Shown in pieces: positions 39,620 through 52,751 of a DNA stretch of 64,000 nt. Source of the DNA: Tetrahymena elliotti 4EA (taxonomy: Eukaryota; Ciliophora; Oligohymenophorea; Hymenostomatida; Tetrahymenidae); assembly GCA_000231825.2 (NCBI GenBank), contig JH720293.1, forward strand, positions 3,337,872-3,401,871, read 5' to 3'. Every line of letters begins with the position of its first letter. Position 1 is the first letter of the stretch. The position numbers were made by a program, and so were the translations under genes. A model generated the notes under the pieces. That model did no database searches and was not told where the DNA came from. It saw only the letters and a list, made by a program, of their open reading frames with translations.

Positions 39620-40384
39620 TTTTTAACTTTAATTTCAAAGTAGTTTTTATCATACATAAATCATCAGTCATCATTTACTAAATAATGATAATAGTAATCA
39701 TTTTTAATAAACATAATTTAAATATTCCTATTTATTATAAACCATAATTAATTAAAAGTTATTTAAAGAAGAGTATTAATTTTATTCTTTTACGAAGTAT
39801 TAATAAATAATTCTTATTCTTTTTTTAAATTATAAATTTATTAATCTAGATAAATTATTTTTTTTTATCATTCAAATAATTCATAAATTAAAAAAAATTT
39901 TCAGGATATGATGTCTAAAGACAGCTAAATTTTTATCTGACAAAAAATATTTAATTAATAATAAATGAGTTAAATAAATAAAATTGTATTTAAAAATACT
40001 TTCAGATATTTTTTATTGAAATAAATTCTTAAATTTATTCTTAAGTGAGACTAGATGAATCTTAAAAACTTCTATTTTAGTATTCTTACTTGATGAGTTA
40101 ATGAAAATAAAAAATGAAAAAGAAATAAATAAATGTTTTTTTGTTTTTATTTAGTCAATTATTTTGAACAAATAAATTTTCAACATCTAAAAATTAAAAA
40201 AGTAAATCAAAATTTAGGTATTTATTTTCAATTTTGAAAATTAGTTATTCGAAGTAGAAGTTGATAAAAAACACTCAAAAAATACATTAAAAAAATAATT
40301 TATTTAATAGAAATTCAATTATTTTAGCAAAAAATCATTTAAATAATATAAACAATTAAAATAAAAGAAAATATTTTCCTTTAA
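39620..40384. other. AT-rich intergenic DNA
   Basis: About 760 bases of A/T-rich spacer between two co-oriented genes; no gene or repeat seen. Confidence 0.6.
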
Positions 40385-43177
40385 ATGAGGAATGCATTGT
40401 AAAATATAGTCTAATAAAATGAGTATAGTGGAGGCATTATGAGTAAAAAAAATGATATATTTAATTTACTAAGCGAGAGCCCTAGCTAAAGCATGGAAAA
40501 CACTTTAACAAATAAGAATAAATTCAAAAATAATCAAGAAATAAGAAATTAAAATTATTTTTAAATTGGTCAATAAATTAGACTATAGTCATTAAACACT
40601 TCCAAACACATTTCTTTAAAAAGCCCAAACACTTCTTATTATCAAGACCAAAGCAATTCTAACTTTTAGACAACAATTAATTCTTAACCATTTTAGGTAT
40701 CAAAGCGAGACAACATAAAACAAATGCACTACTTAAAGGACTAGTTTAATCCATTTTAGAGTATAAAGAATCTGAAAACAAATCAAACTTCAACCAACTT
40801 TTTAAACTCTTTTTTTGCAGAGACAAATGAGACATATGATAAATTATACCAAACTAATTTAACTTAAGATGTCTCAAATATATTTTAAACAGCAACCTCA
40901 AACATACTAAATTCTGATTTACTGAACAATTAAAATACCTCCATACTGATGAGACTTAAGAGAAAAGATAGTGATTTCTAGTTTCATTTAAAAACTTAAT
41001 ATCCTTCATAAAACTAACAATAAAATAACAATGTTTCAAATACGATGCTTAATTCTACAATTCTTTAATACCAAAAAAATATCCCAAACTAAAATGATAT
41101 CACAAAGTCTTGTTCTTTTCATTCTTCTAAAAATATAACTAAAGAATCAATACAAAAATTAATATTAACAGATGAAACAGCAAGACAATTTTCAATCTAA
41201 TCTTTAAATAAAGAAGAAGAAAATAATAAACTTCACTCTAATAGTACTTTTTCAAATAAAATATCAGATACATTTAAGAGTAGAGCTTTTTCTAAATTAG
41301 ATTTAAATTTAAGCAAGCAAACAATATAAAAATCATTCTTAGATCAGCAAATCAATAATCCAAGATAATAAAGATTACAACATAGTTTGCATAATAACAG
41401 GAGTGACAAGTTAATTGGTTCATAATCTCTCACACAAATTAATAAAAAAACAAAATTAAAAACTTTTTATCCATACAAATAACAATATTTACATGAGACA
41501 GGTTCTTACATTTCAGAAATAGAATTTATCAACATTAAATAAGCAGTACAATTTTTTTTTTTCAAAAAATTATTATATTGATTTTTTCAAATTAGGAATA
41601 ATTAAAAATTGATATAGAACTTTCTCCTCTGCAAAGGAAAAGAAAGAATAAACATAAAGAAAGTATAAATTATCAAAATGAAAACAACAAACTCTCTTAA
41701 CAGACAGCTTTATGTGAACAAATTTATCAAGATTTAGAATTATTTATTTCAAAACTTAATAACTATAAAACAAGTATGGATGAGCTTTATTAAATACTAA
41801 CTGAAATAGAAGAAAAAGCTTTTGATTGTATAAATATTTCTGTCTCCTTGCAAACAAAATATATTAAGGTTTATAATATTTTTATTCTTTCAATTTTTAA
41901 TTGATTTCAGAAATATAATGTTTAAATGTAGCAAAAAAACAAAAAAAATTTTGAATTCATCTCTAAAATTCTTTAAATTTTTATTTCAAAAAAAATTTTT
42001 TAATTTGGTATTTGTTTTTTATTTGTATAGCTTGTTTAATAATTAAAATTTTTAAATTAACAGTGCTTGCTTGCTTCATTATGCAGTGATTTGGATATTT
42101 CTTTAAAAAGTTGGAAAGAATTTTTGAAAGTTTGTAATTGCTCATAAACATTTTTATACAAAATAATTGGATATAAGAATATAGCAGAAATATATAGAAA
42201 GAAGGGTGAATATGATAATCAATTAACTTATCTGAAGAAATTATTAAAATATTCATGGTTTTACAATAAAAAAGATTATGAAAATTACACATATGAGCAT
42301 ATCTCTAAAGCCTATTTTTACAAAAATAACTTAGAACTTACAATTTTCTTCCACAAAAGAATGATAGATAATAATTTAGAAACTAATAGCTCAAGACTAA
42401 AGTATTAAAAAATGTTGAATTAAATCTCATATTAAACTTATATTTTTAAATAGATAATTAGGAATATAACTAGTCAAATATGAGTAAGAATAAAAAATAA
42501 AAATGCTATAAGATAATTCGTTTTCGGAAGATGAGTTTGAATTAGAATAATTTAAAACAGCTGGTTAAACTTAAAATTAAATTTAAAACTAAGAAGATAA
42601 AGATGGTAAATTTGGTATGGAAAATTAGAAAAAAAATAAATAAAGAGACTTTTCTGAAGGAAATCAAAATTTGGTTCTTAGTGAGTACTCTATTATAGAA
42701 AATTAAATGAATGAATCAATTAAAAATACAAGACTAAATAAGTATAAATTTAATAATAAGATTTCATCATTAGAGGGTATGAAAGCTATAGCTACTATAA
42801 AGAATAAAATGTCAATACCTTATGGCCCAGTAACCCCAAAAGCCCTATATAGAAAGCATGATTAGGTCAATTTAAGAGGAAATATAGACTACTCATCTAA
42901 TAAGCTAAAATTTAAAATAATGAAAAATAATATTATTAAAAATTTTGATAAAATTTATATAAATCATCTCAGTAATAGTCGCTAAATTGATTCTATGGTA
43001 AATATGAATAATCGATTAAATGAAAAAACTATAGAATTAATATCAAATGATGTCATGAGATTGAAGAAGGTATCAATAATAATGAAGAGAGTGGTGGAAT
43101 AAATTAAGGAAAATATTTAATATTTTTATTATTCAAGCTAAATAAAAAAAAGTAAGTTAAATACAGTGAATAACTGA
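40385..43177 (+). CDS. Unrecognised protein with TPR-like helical centre (831 aa, 4 exons)
   Basis: Exons 40385-41545, 41596-41868, 42064-42401 and 42454-43177 keep phase (introns of 50, 195 and 52 nt). The ATG at 40385 is the first in frame; a second at 40439 is possible. Residues 1-385 are Asn/Ser/Gln/Thr-rich and probably disordered. Residues about 390-590 are helical: CEQIYQDLELFISKLNNYKT and KNIAEIYRKKGEYDNQLTYL, with YTYEHISKAYFYKNNLELTI, a TPR-like pairing of helices. The C-terminal 240 residues are charged and include SIPYGPVTPKALYRKHDQVN, which reads as a conserved short motif, and a helical end (MRLKKVSIIMKRVVEQIKEN). Family unknown; a scaffold role is plausible. The 195-nt intron contains further GT and AG sites, so its exact ends are uncertain. 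Confidence 0.7.
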
Positions 43178-43457
43178 AAATCAATCAAAAATATTTTAAT
43201 TATTAAATTTTATTCAATTTTTTAGTTTATTAATCTTCCTATTATTGCTTTAAAGATAATCCATATTTTAAATATTTTACAAAACTTTGTTTGAAATTGA
43301 AAATTTCAAAAAAATTAATTATTTTATCTTTTAATCTTTGCTTTTGTTTATTAACTATTTTATATATTTTTTTGATTGTTATTCAAATATCTTTATTAAA
43401 GAATAAGTTTTTAATAATTTATTAAATGCTAAATAGACAAATAAAATCTATAATTTT

Positions 43458-43577
43458 GTTGTCGGCCATACTAAGGTGAAAACACCGGATCCCATTCGAA
43501 CTCCGAAGTTAAGCGCCTTAAGGCTGGGTTAGTACTAAGGTGGGGGACCGCTTGGGAAGTCCCAGTGTCGACAACCT
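43458..43577 (+). rRNA. 5S ribosomal RNA
   Basis: A 120-nt sequence of balanced base composition in AT-rich surroundings. The ends form the expected stem: GTTGTCG at 43458 pairs with CGACAAC near 43570. Hallmarks are present, including CACCGGATCCCATTCGAACT in the 5' half, then GAAGTTAAGCGCC, which is the box A region of the internal control region, and GGGGGACCGC and GGGAAGTCCC in the 3' half. It is very like the Tetrahymena 5S rRNA as I remember it, supporting the host assignment. It is transcribed by RNA polymerase III with TFIIIA from the internal promoter. It stands alone here, whereas 5S genes are often tandem. Confidence 0.97.
43503..43555 (+). promoter_or_regulatory. Internal RNA polymerase III control region of 5S gene
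   Basis: By position and sequence (GAAGTTAAGCGCC followed by the intermediate and box C segments) this is the TFIIIA-binding internal control region of the 5S gene. Limits are approximate. Confidence 0.6.
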
Positions 43578-43592
43578 TTTTTTTTCTTTTTT
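43577..43592 (+). terminator. Oligo-T RNA polymerase III terminator
   Basis: A run of nine T, one C, then six T immediately follows the mature 5S end: the usual polymerase III stop. Confidence 0.85.
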
Positions 43593-44232
43593 GGAAACTT
43601 AATATTTTTATAAATAAATAAGTGTAAAAAACTAATTCCAATATTTTAAAAAAGTAAAGAAAGAAAGAGCAATTTAAAAATTGAAAGTTTGTTTAAAAAA
43701 GTAAAGAACCTTTTTTTGAAACTTAATTAAAATAGATTTTTTTAAAAATAGATAGAAATGTAATTAATATTTACATATAAATAGCTTGTAAATAATTAAC
43801 ATATTTATTACAGTTTTTAGTTTGAACAGCTCCACTTGTCAATAGAATCTTTTGAAAATTTTGCTAATTGAAATTAATAACGGATTTTATTTAGATCACC
43901 TTAAGTCTATATTTAGTTTCTTTCTATTGCCTAAAAAATTTATTTAAAACTAAATTCAAAAAATACTACTGTAATTTTGGAGAGATGATACAAACAACAG
44001 ATTAGAATGAATGTATGTATCAAACAAATATTTTTGAGTGATTATTTCAATTGATTTTGTATTGATTATAGAATAAAATAATCCATTCTATTTTGAATGT
44101 TTTTGTTGGGAGGGGTCGCATTTTAAAATCAAGACTTGTTTTCACTAAAAATTAACAATTATAAACAAAAAAATAAAATATTAAAGCAAACAAAGAAGAA
44201 ATAATTGTAGCTAAAAGAAAGAAAGCTTCCTT
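43593..44232. other. AT-rich intergenic DNA
   Basis: Spacer of about 640 bases between the 5S gene and the Gln-rich gene. Short AAAGTAAAGAA-like motifs recur near 43655 and 43700. No second 5S copy is present. Confidence 0.6.
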
Positions 44233-47113
44233 ATGTAAAAAAGCAATACATTTGGAAATAATTTTGAGGTATATTAAAACACAAAATAATAGACCCAACA
44301 ATAAAATCCGTCCTAAAAACACAATTAGAAGCATACCAATAACAATATTCTCCAACCATAGTAGCAGTAGACGTAGTAGTAGCAGTCATAGTCACAGTTA
44401 CAACAACAGTAGCCTCAACATCAGCAGCCATAATAAATGTAGATTTAATAACCCTAAAATTGGAACTAATTTCAATATCACAACTAGCATCAAAACAAGT
44501 CGCCGCAACAAGTATCTTCTCCTCAGTAGCCTTTTCAACAGCAATCTTCATAGTAATAGACATAACCACAGATTCAACCAGGAAATCAGCCACCATAAAA
44601 TCCACAAAGGGCATAACAATATTAGCATTAGATACATCAAGGTCAGATATCTTAAAATGGATCTATAAACGTATACCATTCATAGCAGTAGCAGCAGCAG
44701 AATCAGTAAAACGTGAATTTGCAGAATGCTTAAAATGGAATGATGAATAACAATTAAAATGGATTCTCACAAGGAGGCCAACAACAATTTACTTAAGGCA
44801 ACATGAGTAAAAATTAATAATCTAATAAAAAAGGGTTAAAGCCATAAAATATTAATAATTATTAAAATTAATATTATCAAGGTGGATAAAGTTCAAATAA
44901 TTCTAATCAAAGATATAGCAAAAGCAATAATAATTTTAAGAATTTAAATAATAATAGTAATGTACAAAATACTCCTCCTAATAATACTGAATAGTTAAAC
45001 TAATAACCTTCTCCTTAAGATTTAAACTAGTCGAATTAGTAGCAGCAACCTTACAGAGATCACAGTAAAAAAAATAAAAACTATCAACCACAATAAAATA
45101 GAAATAGTAACAAATAAAATCAGCAGAATATTCACAGCTTATCATAAAATATGGGTTTTTTTTAAGAAAATAATAATTTTAATTCTGGTATTAATTCAAA
45201 CTACAAAAATAATAGCAACAATAATATTGGAATTTAATCTAATAATCTTAACACTAGTTCATAGAACTAATAAACATAGGTTTCTAGAGGTAGCTTTAAT
45301 AACAGTTTTTATACCTACTCCTAATAATAAACCTAGTAGCAACAGCAGTAGCCTATGGTAATACAGAATAACAATAATAATACATAAACTCCACTTTAGA
45401 TGAATAATAATATGGATTAATAAATTTATTCAAATAATACTGTTCCTTAATAGTAATCATAACAGCATCCACATCAAAGTTTTAGAAAAAATAGAAGTGA
45501 CTCTTTTCACTTTGGTAACAGCAGTAACAATAATTAAAACAACCTGTAAACAAATAATTCCAAGAAAAAGAAAAAGAAGTAAAAATTAATATTACAATAA
45601 TCATAGTAACCAGATAATTCCATTCAACATCCATATGTGCCAGAACAATTTTAGTAAAAATAAACTCCAACATTTATTTAGAGACAAGAAAAAACTAAAA
45701 GAATAATGAAAAATTAAAGAGGAGGAATCAAAGAACTGAACTATTCTAAGGAATTCATTATAAAATAATACAAAAAATACAAAAAGTTGAAATAAAAAAT
45801 GAATAAATCTTAAGCAACTCCTAAAATCACAACCCAAGCGCTTATGAATAATTAGATGAATGATTTCAGAGAAATGAGTAAATCAATTCAGTAAATTGAA
45901 GAAAATAGACAAAAAAAGTTAAGTGACTCTAATTTTGAGGATTTTTTATCTGTTGACTTCAAAAAGACAGCAGATGAAAAATAGAATAACTTCAGTAATC
46001 ATGAACTTACCGCTAATCCTAGCATTGAAATCAATGAAGATATACTTCTTACGTAGTCTAACAATTTCTCTATGCTAGGTAATTATTGCTTTTTTATATT
46101 TATTATTTAATCATTCTTTTAATTTAAAATTAGATTCTATTTTGGAAAACGATGAGAAAAAAAAGGAATTTTCTAATAAAAAAGTGGCTTAATTGCTTGA
46201 TGCTAATGGGTGTAGCGATACGTAATCTTTAAAGAAGATAGTCTAAGCTCTTGTGTAGAAACTAAATAAAAAATCTGAAAAAATTAGATCACTTAAGAAT
46301 GCCTTAAAAAAGAGTAAGGATAAAAAAAATAAACTTAAATTGCAATTAAAGGGGAAAATTGATGAAGAGGAAGATTAAGAAGAATTTTCATTAGGAGATG
46401 AAGAATTTGATGATCATGATGATGATGAAGACCTCTATGCACAAAATATGGAATAAGAAAACACTATGAGTGATTATTTATATGATTCAGAAGATTAAAT
46501 AGATTAAGAAGATGAGGAATACGATGTTGTTGAAGATGATTAATTCAACGATTACTAAGATTAAAAGAATAATTAAGAAGATGAATGCCAATAAAATAAT
46601 AATAATTCAGGATAAAACATTCCAGGAGCCAATCTTATCAACAATAATATTTCTGATACTAATAAAGAAGAGAATAAATTAATTTAACCACCTTAGATGA
46701 ATTAGCAATTTAGTTTTAATCAAAACAGGCCAAGAGGGCTCAGCAACGAAGAATCAGATGCAATTAAAAAGAAAAACCAAAAAAAGAATATGAAAAAATA
46801 ATTCTACCCTATAGTTCGCTTGATTAAATAAATATCTATTGGAGCAAAAGATAAATAAGTTGAAGGAGATACAAATTTAGAGTAAATAACATTTTAAAAT
46901 CTACGAACAACAAGTGAACCTTTATTAATTAGATAAGAAGAAGAATTCAGTTCTAACACTTCACTAGATAATAAAATTAAATAAATGAATATTTAAAATA
47001 GCATTCTCAAATAAAGTAATATTTTTAATGCAATTTAGAGTAAACAAGATTTATAATAAGAATCGAACTAAGATAATCATGATTAACTGAGAAAGAAATC
47101 AAATTCTGTTTGA
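44233..47113 (+). CDS. Gln/Asn-rich prion-like protein with acidic C-terminal half (941 aa)
   Basis: Exons 44233-46078 and 46134-47113 join in phase across a 55-nt GTAATT...TTAG intron. ATG at 44233 gives MQKSNTFGNNFEVYQ. Residues about 15-190 are dominated by Gln written with all four available codons (CAA, CAG, TAA, TAG), for example the run LQPQQQQTQQQQSQSQ. Residues 190-430 are Asn/Gln/Ser-rich. A basic patch KKKKKQK lies near 442, then YVPEQFQQKQTPTF and a charged helical part (LSDSNFEDFLSVDFKKTADE). Exon 2 begins with a coiled coil (KLNKKSEKIRSLKNALKKSK) followed by an Asp/Glu-rich stretch. Such composition is typical of prion-like, condensate-forming proteins. No catalytic or RNA-binding domain is seen. 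The standard-code frames listed here on both strands (44231-44750) are shadows of this repeat. Confidence 0.8.
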
Positions 47114-48116
47114 GAAAATATAACAATATTTATTTATTTTAATAAATGAATAAATAAAACTAAATTTTATCAAAAAAAAAAAGCCAAATGAAATGATTAT
47201 GAAATAATAAATTACTTCTATAATGAATGAATTCTAATATTAAATATATATTATTCAATAAATATAATCATCCTAATATTATTATTTTCCATTATTTTAA
47301 ATTCTAACTTTATCAAATAATTATCCAAATTCCAAATTATTTATTTTGTACTTCTATACTAATCTTACAAATACTTTATATTTTGTAAAATTTCTTTGTT
47401 TTGTTTTGTTGACTGTTTGTATTTATACAATTTAAATTAATTTATTATCTACCAAAATCACCTACTCCTTATGTTTAACTTTTCAAATTATATGTGTCTG
47501 TCTGTGTATAAATATTTTTTACTTTTTAATTTCTTTTGTATTTTGTGTTGATGTATTGTATTTATTAACATAACTTATTTATTATCTATTAAAACTTAAA
47601 AAACCTCATACTTTATTCTAAAAATTTATATGCATCTGTTTTATAATATTATTTTTACTTTCAGATTTTTGTATTTTTGTTTTGTTGTGTATTATATTAT
47701 GAATTGAATTGGTAATAATCAAATAAAATTTAATTTATTTTCTTAATGAACTTCTTTTGAGGATATTAGAATAAAATAAATCTTTAAATTTAATTTAAAA
47801 TTTTTTTATTGTTTAAAATTTATAATTAATATTTTTTTTTTTGAGACAAATTGAAAGTTCAGTAAAAAATTAATCAAAATAACATTTAACAGGTTTAGAA
47901 AGATAGAATTAAGTTTCTCGTTAAAAAGAAATATTTTAATTGCGTGCTAATAAGCATATGAAATAACATACATACATTTATTAGGATTGATAATATAACT
48001 TAAAATTAAAATGGGTAGATTTTTATTATTATTTCTTTTTGTGAGAAACCTTGAATAGTAATTATTAACAAATTAAAAATGTTTCAAAAGACTAAGAAAA
48101 TTCACTGATCTATCTC
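47114..48116. other. Intergenic DNA between convergent genes
   Basis: About 1 kb of A/T-rich 3' flank shared by two converging genes. No open frame of interest. Confidence 0.6.
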
Positions 48117-50713
48117 TCACTTCATTAAGGGGAAAGAGGTAGAGACCTTGTAACCAGCATCTTATTCTTCTTTCCATCTAGCAGTAATGGTCTTGAATTG
48201 AGTGAAGAATTTAACACCATTCTTACCATAGAAGTTCAAGTCACCACCGAAGGAACGCTTGCTACCGGTGAATGAGAACATAGGAAGAGGAACGGGAATG
48301 GGGAGGTTAATACCGATTTGACCGCATTCAATATTGTGTTAGAAGTATCTAGCAGCAGAACCAGATCTGGTGAAGATAGCAGTACCGTTACCGTATTGGT
48401 TTCTATTTTTTTAAAACATTCAAAAATTAGAAAACAATTTATTTTTAGAATTCAAGAATTGGAAATCAAAATAAATATTTGAATGTAATTTAATAAAATT
48501 ACGAGTTGATGAGTTAGATGGCTTCTTCAAGAGTATCAACATGGACAATGCAGAGGGCAGGTCCAAAAATTTCTTCTTGATAACAAGTCATATGAGTCTT
48601 GACGTTGTCAATAACAGTGGGTCCAACGAAGTTACCTTGAGGGTATTTGGAGTTAACGTAAGATCTACCATCCAAAGGAAGAGTAGCACCTTCAGCAACA
48701 GCGCTGTCGAGTAATCTCAAGACGTTCTTCTTGAGCTGTTAATAAAATTAAAAAATATGTTAAAATTTGATTTTCTTTAAACTAATTTATTTACATCAGC
48801 ATAACAAAGAGGAGCAATATCAATACCATCTTCAGCACCGTTACCAAGTTTTAATTTCTTAACCTTTTCAACTAATTCAGGGACCCAGTTCTTGGTTTCT
48901 CCGACCATAACAGCAACAGAGAGAGCCATACATCTTTAACCAGTAGCACCAAAAGCAGCTGAGACTAAAGCATTGAGGGCATCTTCCTTATCACAGTCAG
49001 GCATGATAACACCGTGGTTCTTGGCACCCATGTTGACTTAAATTCTTTTGTGATGCTTGGCACCATTTTCATAAATGTAATCACCAGCCTTGTTACCACC
49101 AACGAAAGAGATAGCCTTAATGGTCTTGTCTTCACACATATGCTTGACAGTATCAAAACCACCGTGAACAACGTTAACGACACCCTTTGGGAGACCTATT
49201 TTATTTTTATTAAAAATAATTTTAGAAACACTCAGTAAAGATTCTTATCAATTAATTATTTAATAATGCTTCAAACATATTTTTTTATTAAAATTTGATC
49301 TCAATTTGATAGAATTATAGGTATTTTCTATTTTACTAATTTAATCTATTATCTTATAGTAATAATTATTATAACTATATTTATTTTTAAGTAAAGACCC
49401 TATCAATATACTCTATTTTTCTTGCTTAACTTACTAAATTACTTGAGATTATTGTTTAATTTTGAAGAACCAAGTTTTATTGGATTTTAATGTTTTGCTA
49501 TTTTATATTGTTTTTATATTTTTTAAGACTCTACTAAATTCTATTTATATGGTTTTTTTTTGGGTTGAGATAGTAAAATAGCTCTATTTCTAATTTCTAC
49601 TAAAACAATTTAAAGATTCTTACCAACTTCATGAAGAAGTTCCATGAGGAATTAGGAGGTGTTAGGGACTCTTTCAGAGGGCTTCAAGACGAAGGTGTTA
49701 CCACAGGTGATGGCATAAGGGAACATCCATAAAGGAATCATAGCAGGGAAGTTGAAGGGAGCAACACCACCACAAACACCCAAAGGAACTCTGTAGGAGT
49801 AAGTATCAACACCTCTAGCAATGTTTTCGATGGTTTCACCTTAGTAGATGTGGGAAATACCTTTATTTTAAAATATATTGTTAAGTAAGAATGCTACCTG
49901 TTGAATTTTAGTTAGATTTTCATAAACTAATTCTATTTTAATTATTTACCGCAAGCATGTTCAACAACTTCAAGACCTCTGATAACATCACCCTTAGCAT
50001 CAGGGAGAGTCTTACCATTTTCAGCAGTGATGAGAGCAGCAAGCTTATCGATGTTACTTCTAATTTTATCTTGATAAGCGAACATATATCTTTATCTGAC
50101 CAAAAGAGGAACCTTTTTGATAGTTATGAAAAAACGTGAATTAAGAGATAGAGAGTATGCTTGAGTTTAGGTGCCACTAAAAATTCAACTATGCTCAAAT
50201 TCTAAAATAAAATTAATAGAAAATAATTGCATACTTAAGACCAGGATTTGTAAGCTTCAGCAGCAACTGAAACTGCTTGGTTGAATTCAGCTTCAGTAGT
50301 TTAAGGAACCTTGGAGATAAGTTCTTGAGTGGCAGGATTTCTAATTTCGAAGAATTAGGTAGCCTTGGATTGAACGAATTCACCATTGATAAAGTTAGGG
50401 AGAACCTATTTTGAATAGATAATATAAAGTAAGCAATTTGTTTAAGTTTGTTTTGAAGTATTTAATGGAGTTGGCATTATTTTAGAAATTCTGATCATTT
50501 TCTACCTAAAATAAAACCTGACCACAAACCATAACCACCATAATAATACAAAAATATAAATTAAAAATACCTTGGAGAAATGGAACATGTTCTTGTTGTA
50601 AAGAGCACTAACGGCCTAAAGATTATATGGAGATAAAAGTTAATAATATGTAGGTATTAGGTAGTTGATAAATTATATACCTTCTTGTTTCTGTAGAGAT
50701 GAGACATAAGCAT
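48117..50713 (-). CDS. ALDH6A1: Methylmalonate-semialdehyde dehydrogenase (CoA-acylating), 522 aa, 8 exons
   Basis: Exons on the minus strand: 50681-50713, 50571-50615, 50235-50405, 49950-50112, 49624-49860, 48795-49195, 48503-48735, 48117-48402. All phases agree, giving 522 residues. The start is a basic, Ser/Tyr-rich presequence ([20 protein letters not shown]) suitable for mitochondrial import. Family signatures follow: [40 protein letters not shown] of the cofactor site; KPSERVP; the catalytic Cys in [24 protein letters not shown]; and a C-terminal [20 protein letters not shown]. The enzyme converts methylmalonate or malonate semialdehyde, NAD and CoA to propionyl- or acetyl-CoA in valine and pyrimidine breakdown. 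As in the family, VNMGAKNH has Asn where ordinary ALDHs carry the general-base Glu. The exons are G+C-enriched with strong codon bias, which suggests high expression. Confidence 0.95.
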
Positions 50714-52751
50714 TTTATTAATAGGTGGTAGATGGATATATGAATATCTTTTTTATTTTTTTCCTTTTGAAATTTGATATATTTTTTAATAATTTATTAT
50801 TATACACGAATTATCTATATCTTAAAGTTTTTAATTTAAAAATTTATATCTCTCATCACCACCTCACAAAAATTAAACAAAAATGATGAAAATCAATTAA
50901 TTAAGATTTTTATTTAGGATAAAAAAAGTTGTATCATTACTTTAATTTTGATTTCTAGTTGATTAATAGATCTTAATCATCATCAATTTTCTCATTTCTC
51001 TTTCGAGATTTTCCTTTCATCAAACTTTCTTAGATTCTATCACTTACTTTATTATCTTTACAATTTCACACCAGGTGTATTTAATTTTTTACACTTTACA
51101 CCATGACCTTATTTTTATTATCTGTATAGGCAAAAATGAGCATATTATGTACCAGTGCAATCATATTAGAGAAATTTATCATCAATTGGACCAGTATTTG
51201 AATTAAACATTTAAATTTGTTATTTCTAAGTTCTATGCATTGCTTAACTCCTTAAAATTTTGGTAAATCTTTCGTTTCTTTTATCCAAAAAATTAAGGAT
51301 AAAAATATTCAGTAATTTAAGATACAGTATACTAAAGTGACGAATTATCAAGTCAAAGTACTTAATATACCCAAAAGATTTTAACTAACATTTATTGGTT
51401 CATTTTTCCTCTATTTAGTAATAATTATCAAGAATTCTTAATCCTAAATAGAAAATATGATATAATAGTTAATTATAAACGAATCATTAATTTTTATTTT
51501 ACTTACATATTTTTAATTACTATCTCCACCACCTTTCATCTAATTTTCTATATCAGCTATGATTTAAAAGTTAAGCTTTAATTTATAAACCTATAATTAC
51601 ATGTATTATCAACTATAAAACATCTTTCATTATACATTAATCTTTTATTCAAAAACAGAAAATTTATATTCTAAGATTTCAACTATTCAATTTAAGATTT
51701 GGAGGTCAAATTTATGATTTAGATCAATCAACTTTTTTATACGTCAAATTTATGTATAATTTGAATTTTACATGTGTTTTTTCCTGATAAAATCATCAAA
51801 AAAATTAATTTTCTAAGTTTCTAAATTTATTCTTTTACATTTAATAGCAAATAATTAAAATATCTTTTAAAAATAATATATCGAATTTCTGTTACTTAGA
51901 ATAAATATTATTTTTTAATAATTTAGTAAATATTTATAATATTTTATTAGTGTACAAACTTTTGAAATTAATTTTTATTTAATATTATCTAATTTTTGTT
52001 TGCACTAAACAAAATATAGTTATAAATACTTGTTAATCATTAATATTGATTAATTCTAATCCAAAATTCTACACTATTTTATTAATTAAATTGCATTTAA
52101 GTTTTTAAATAATTAAAATATTTTTTAGTTAATATAAAAAGAAATTTTCTTAAATGGGAAATTAAATTTTAATTCTATCAATAAATTATTCATTTTTTTT
52201 TCTTTTATCTTTTCTATTTAAGACAATAAAATAGGAAAATTAGTAATTAAATAAATATTTTTATTTTAGTATTATTATCCTTTATTACTTTTTTTTACTT
52301 TTCTCTCATAAAATAGCATGAAGTTAAATGATATTTATCATCTTTTAAAAAAATTGTATCATATAAAGATTAATAAAAAGAAGGAGTCAAAATTTATTTT
52401 TGATTGAATAGAAATTTGAAGATCTTATTGAAAAAAGTTATATTCTTTAAAAATGAATAGTTTCGTTCACAATGAGAAATGTATTATAAGTCATTTATTT
52501 ATTGATTGAATGAATGAATGAAAATTAAAAACACTATTATTGATCAAATTACATCAAAAAAAGTCAATAATACTGTTTAAGATTGAATTAAATAAAAAAT
52601 AAATATAACCAATAGCGGTAGACTATCAATAAAAAAGATAATAATTTTAAATAAAAAGTGAATATTTAGCTAGACTTTCATTTACAAATTCAGAAGATTA
52701 TTTAAATCAAAAATAGCTTAATTTATAAAAAAATATTTTGAATTTAGTTAA
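50714..52751. other. Divergent intergenic region, about 2 kb
   Basis: Contains the promoters of the dehydrogenase (leftward) and the STPGR gene (rightward). Entirely A/T rich. A short GAAT repeat (about 52506-52521) is the only feature seen. No coding sense on either strand. Confidence 0.6.
52506..52521. repeat. GAAT tetranucleotide microsatellite
   Basis: Three to four GAAT units in the divergent intergenic region; simple-sequence repeat. Confidence 0.7.

Noticed and set aside
41981..42292. 103-residue minus-strand open frame
   Set aside because: It overlaps an intron and an exon of the plus-strand gene 40385-43177 and has no coding character.
44231..44750. Overlapping standard-code open frames of 127, 138 and 96 residues on both strands
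   Set aside because: All arise from the CAG/TAG/CAA/TAA Gln tract of the 44233-47113 gene read in wrong frames.
48965..49238. Open frames of 72 and 74 residues beside the dehydrogenase
   Set aside because: Both are alternative-frame shadows of exon 6 of the methylmalonate-semialdehyde dehydrogenase gene.
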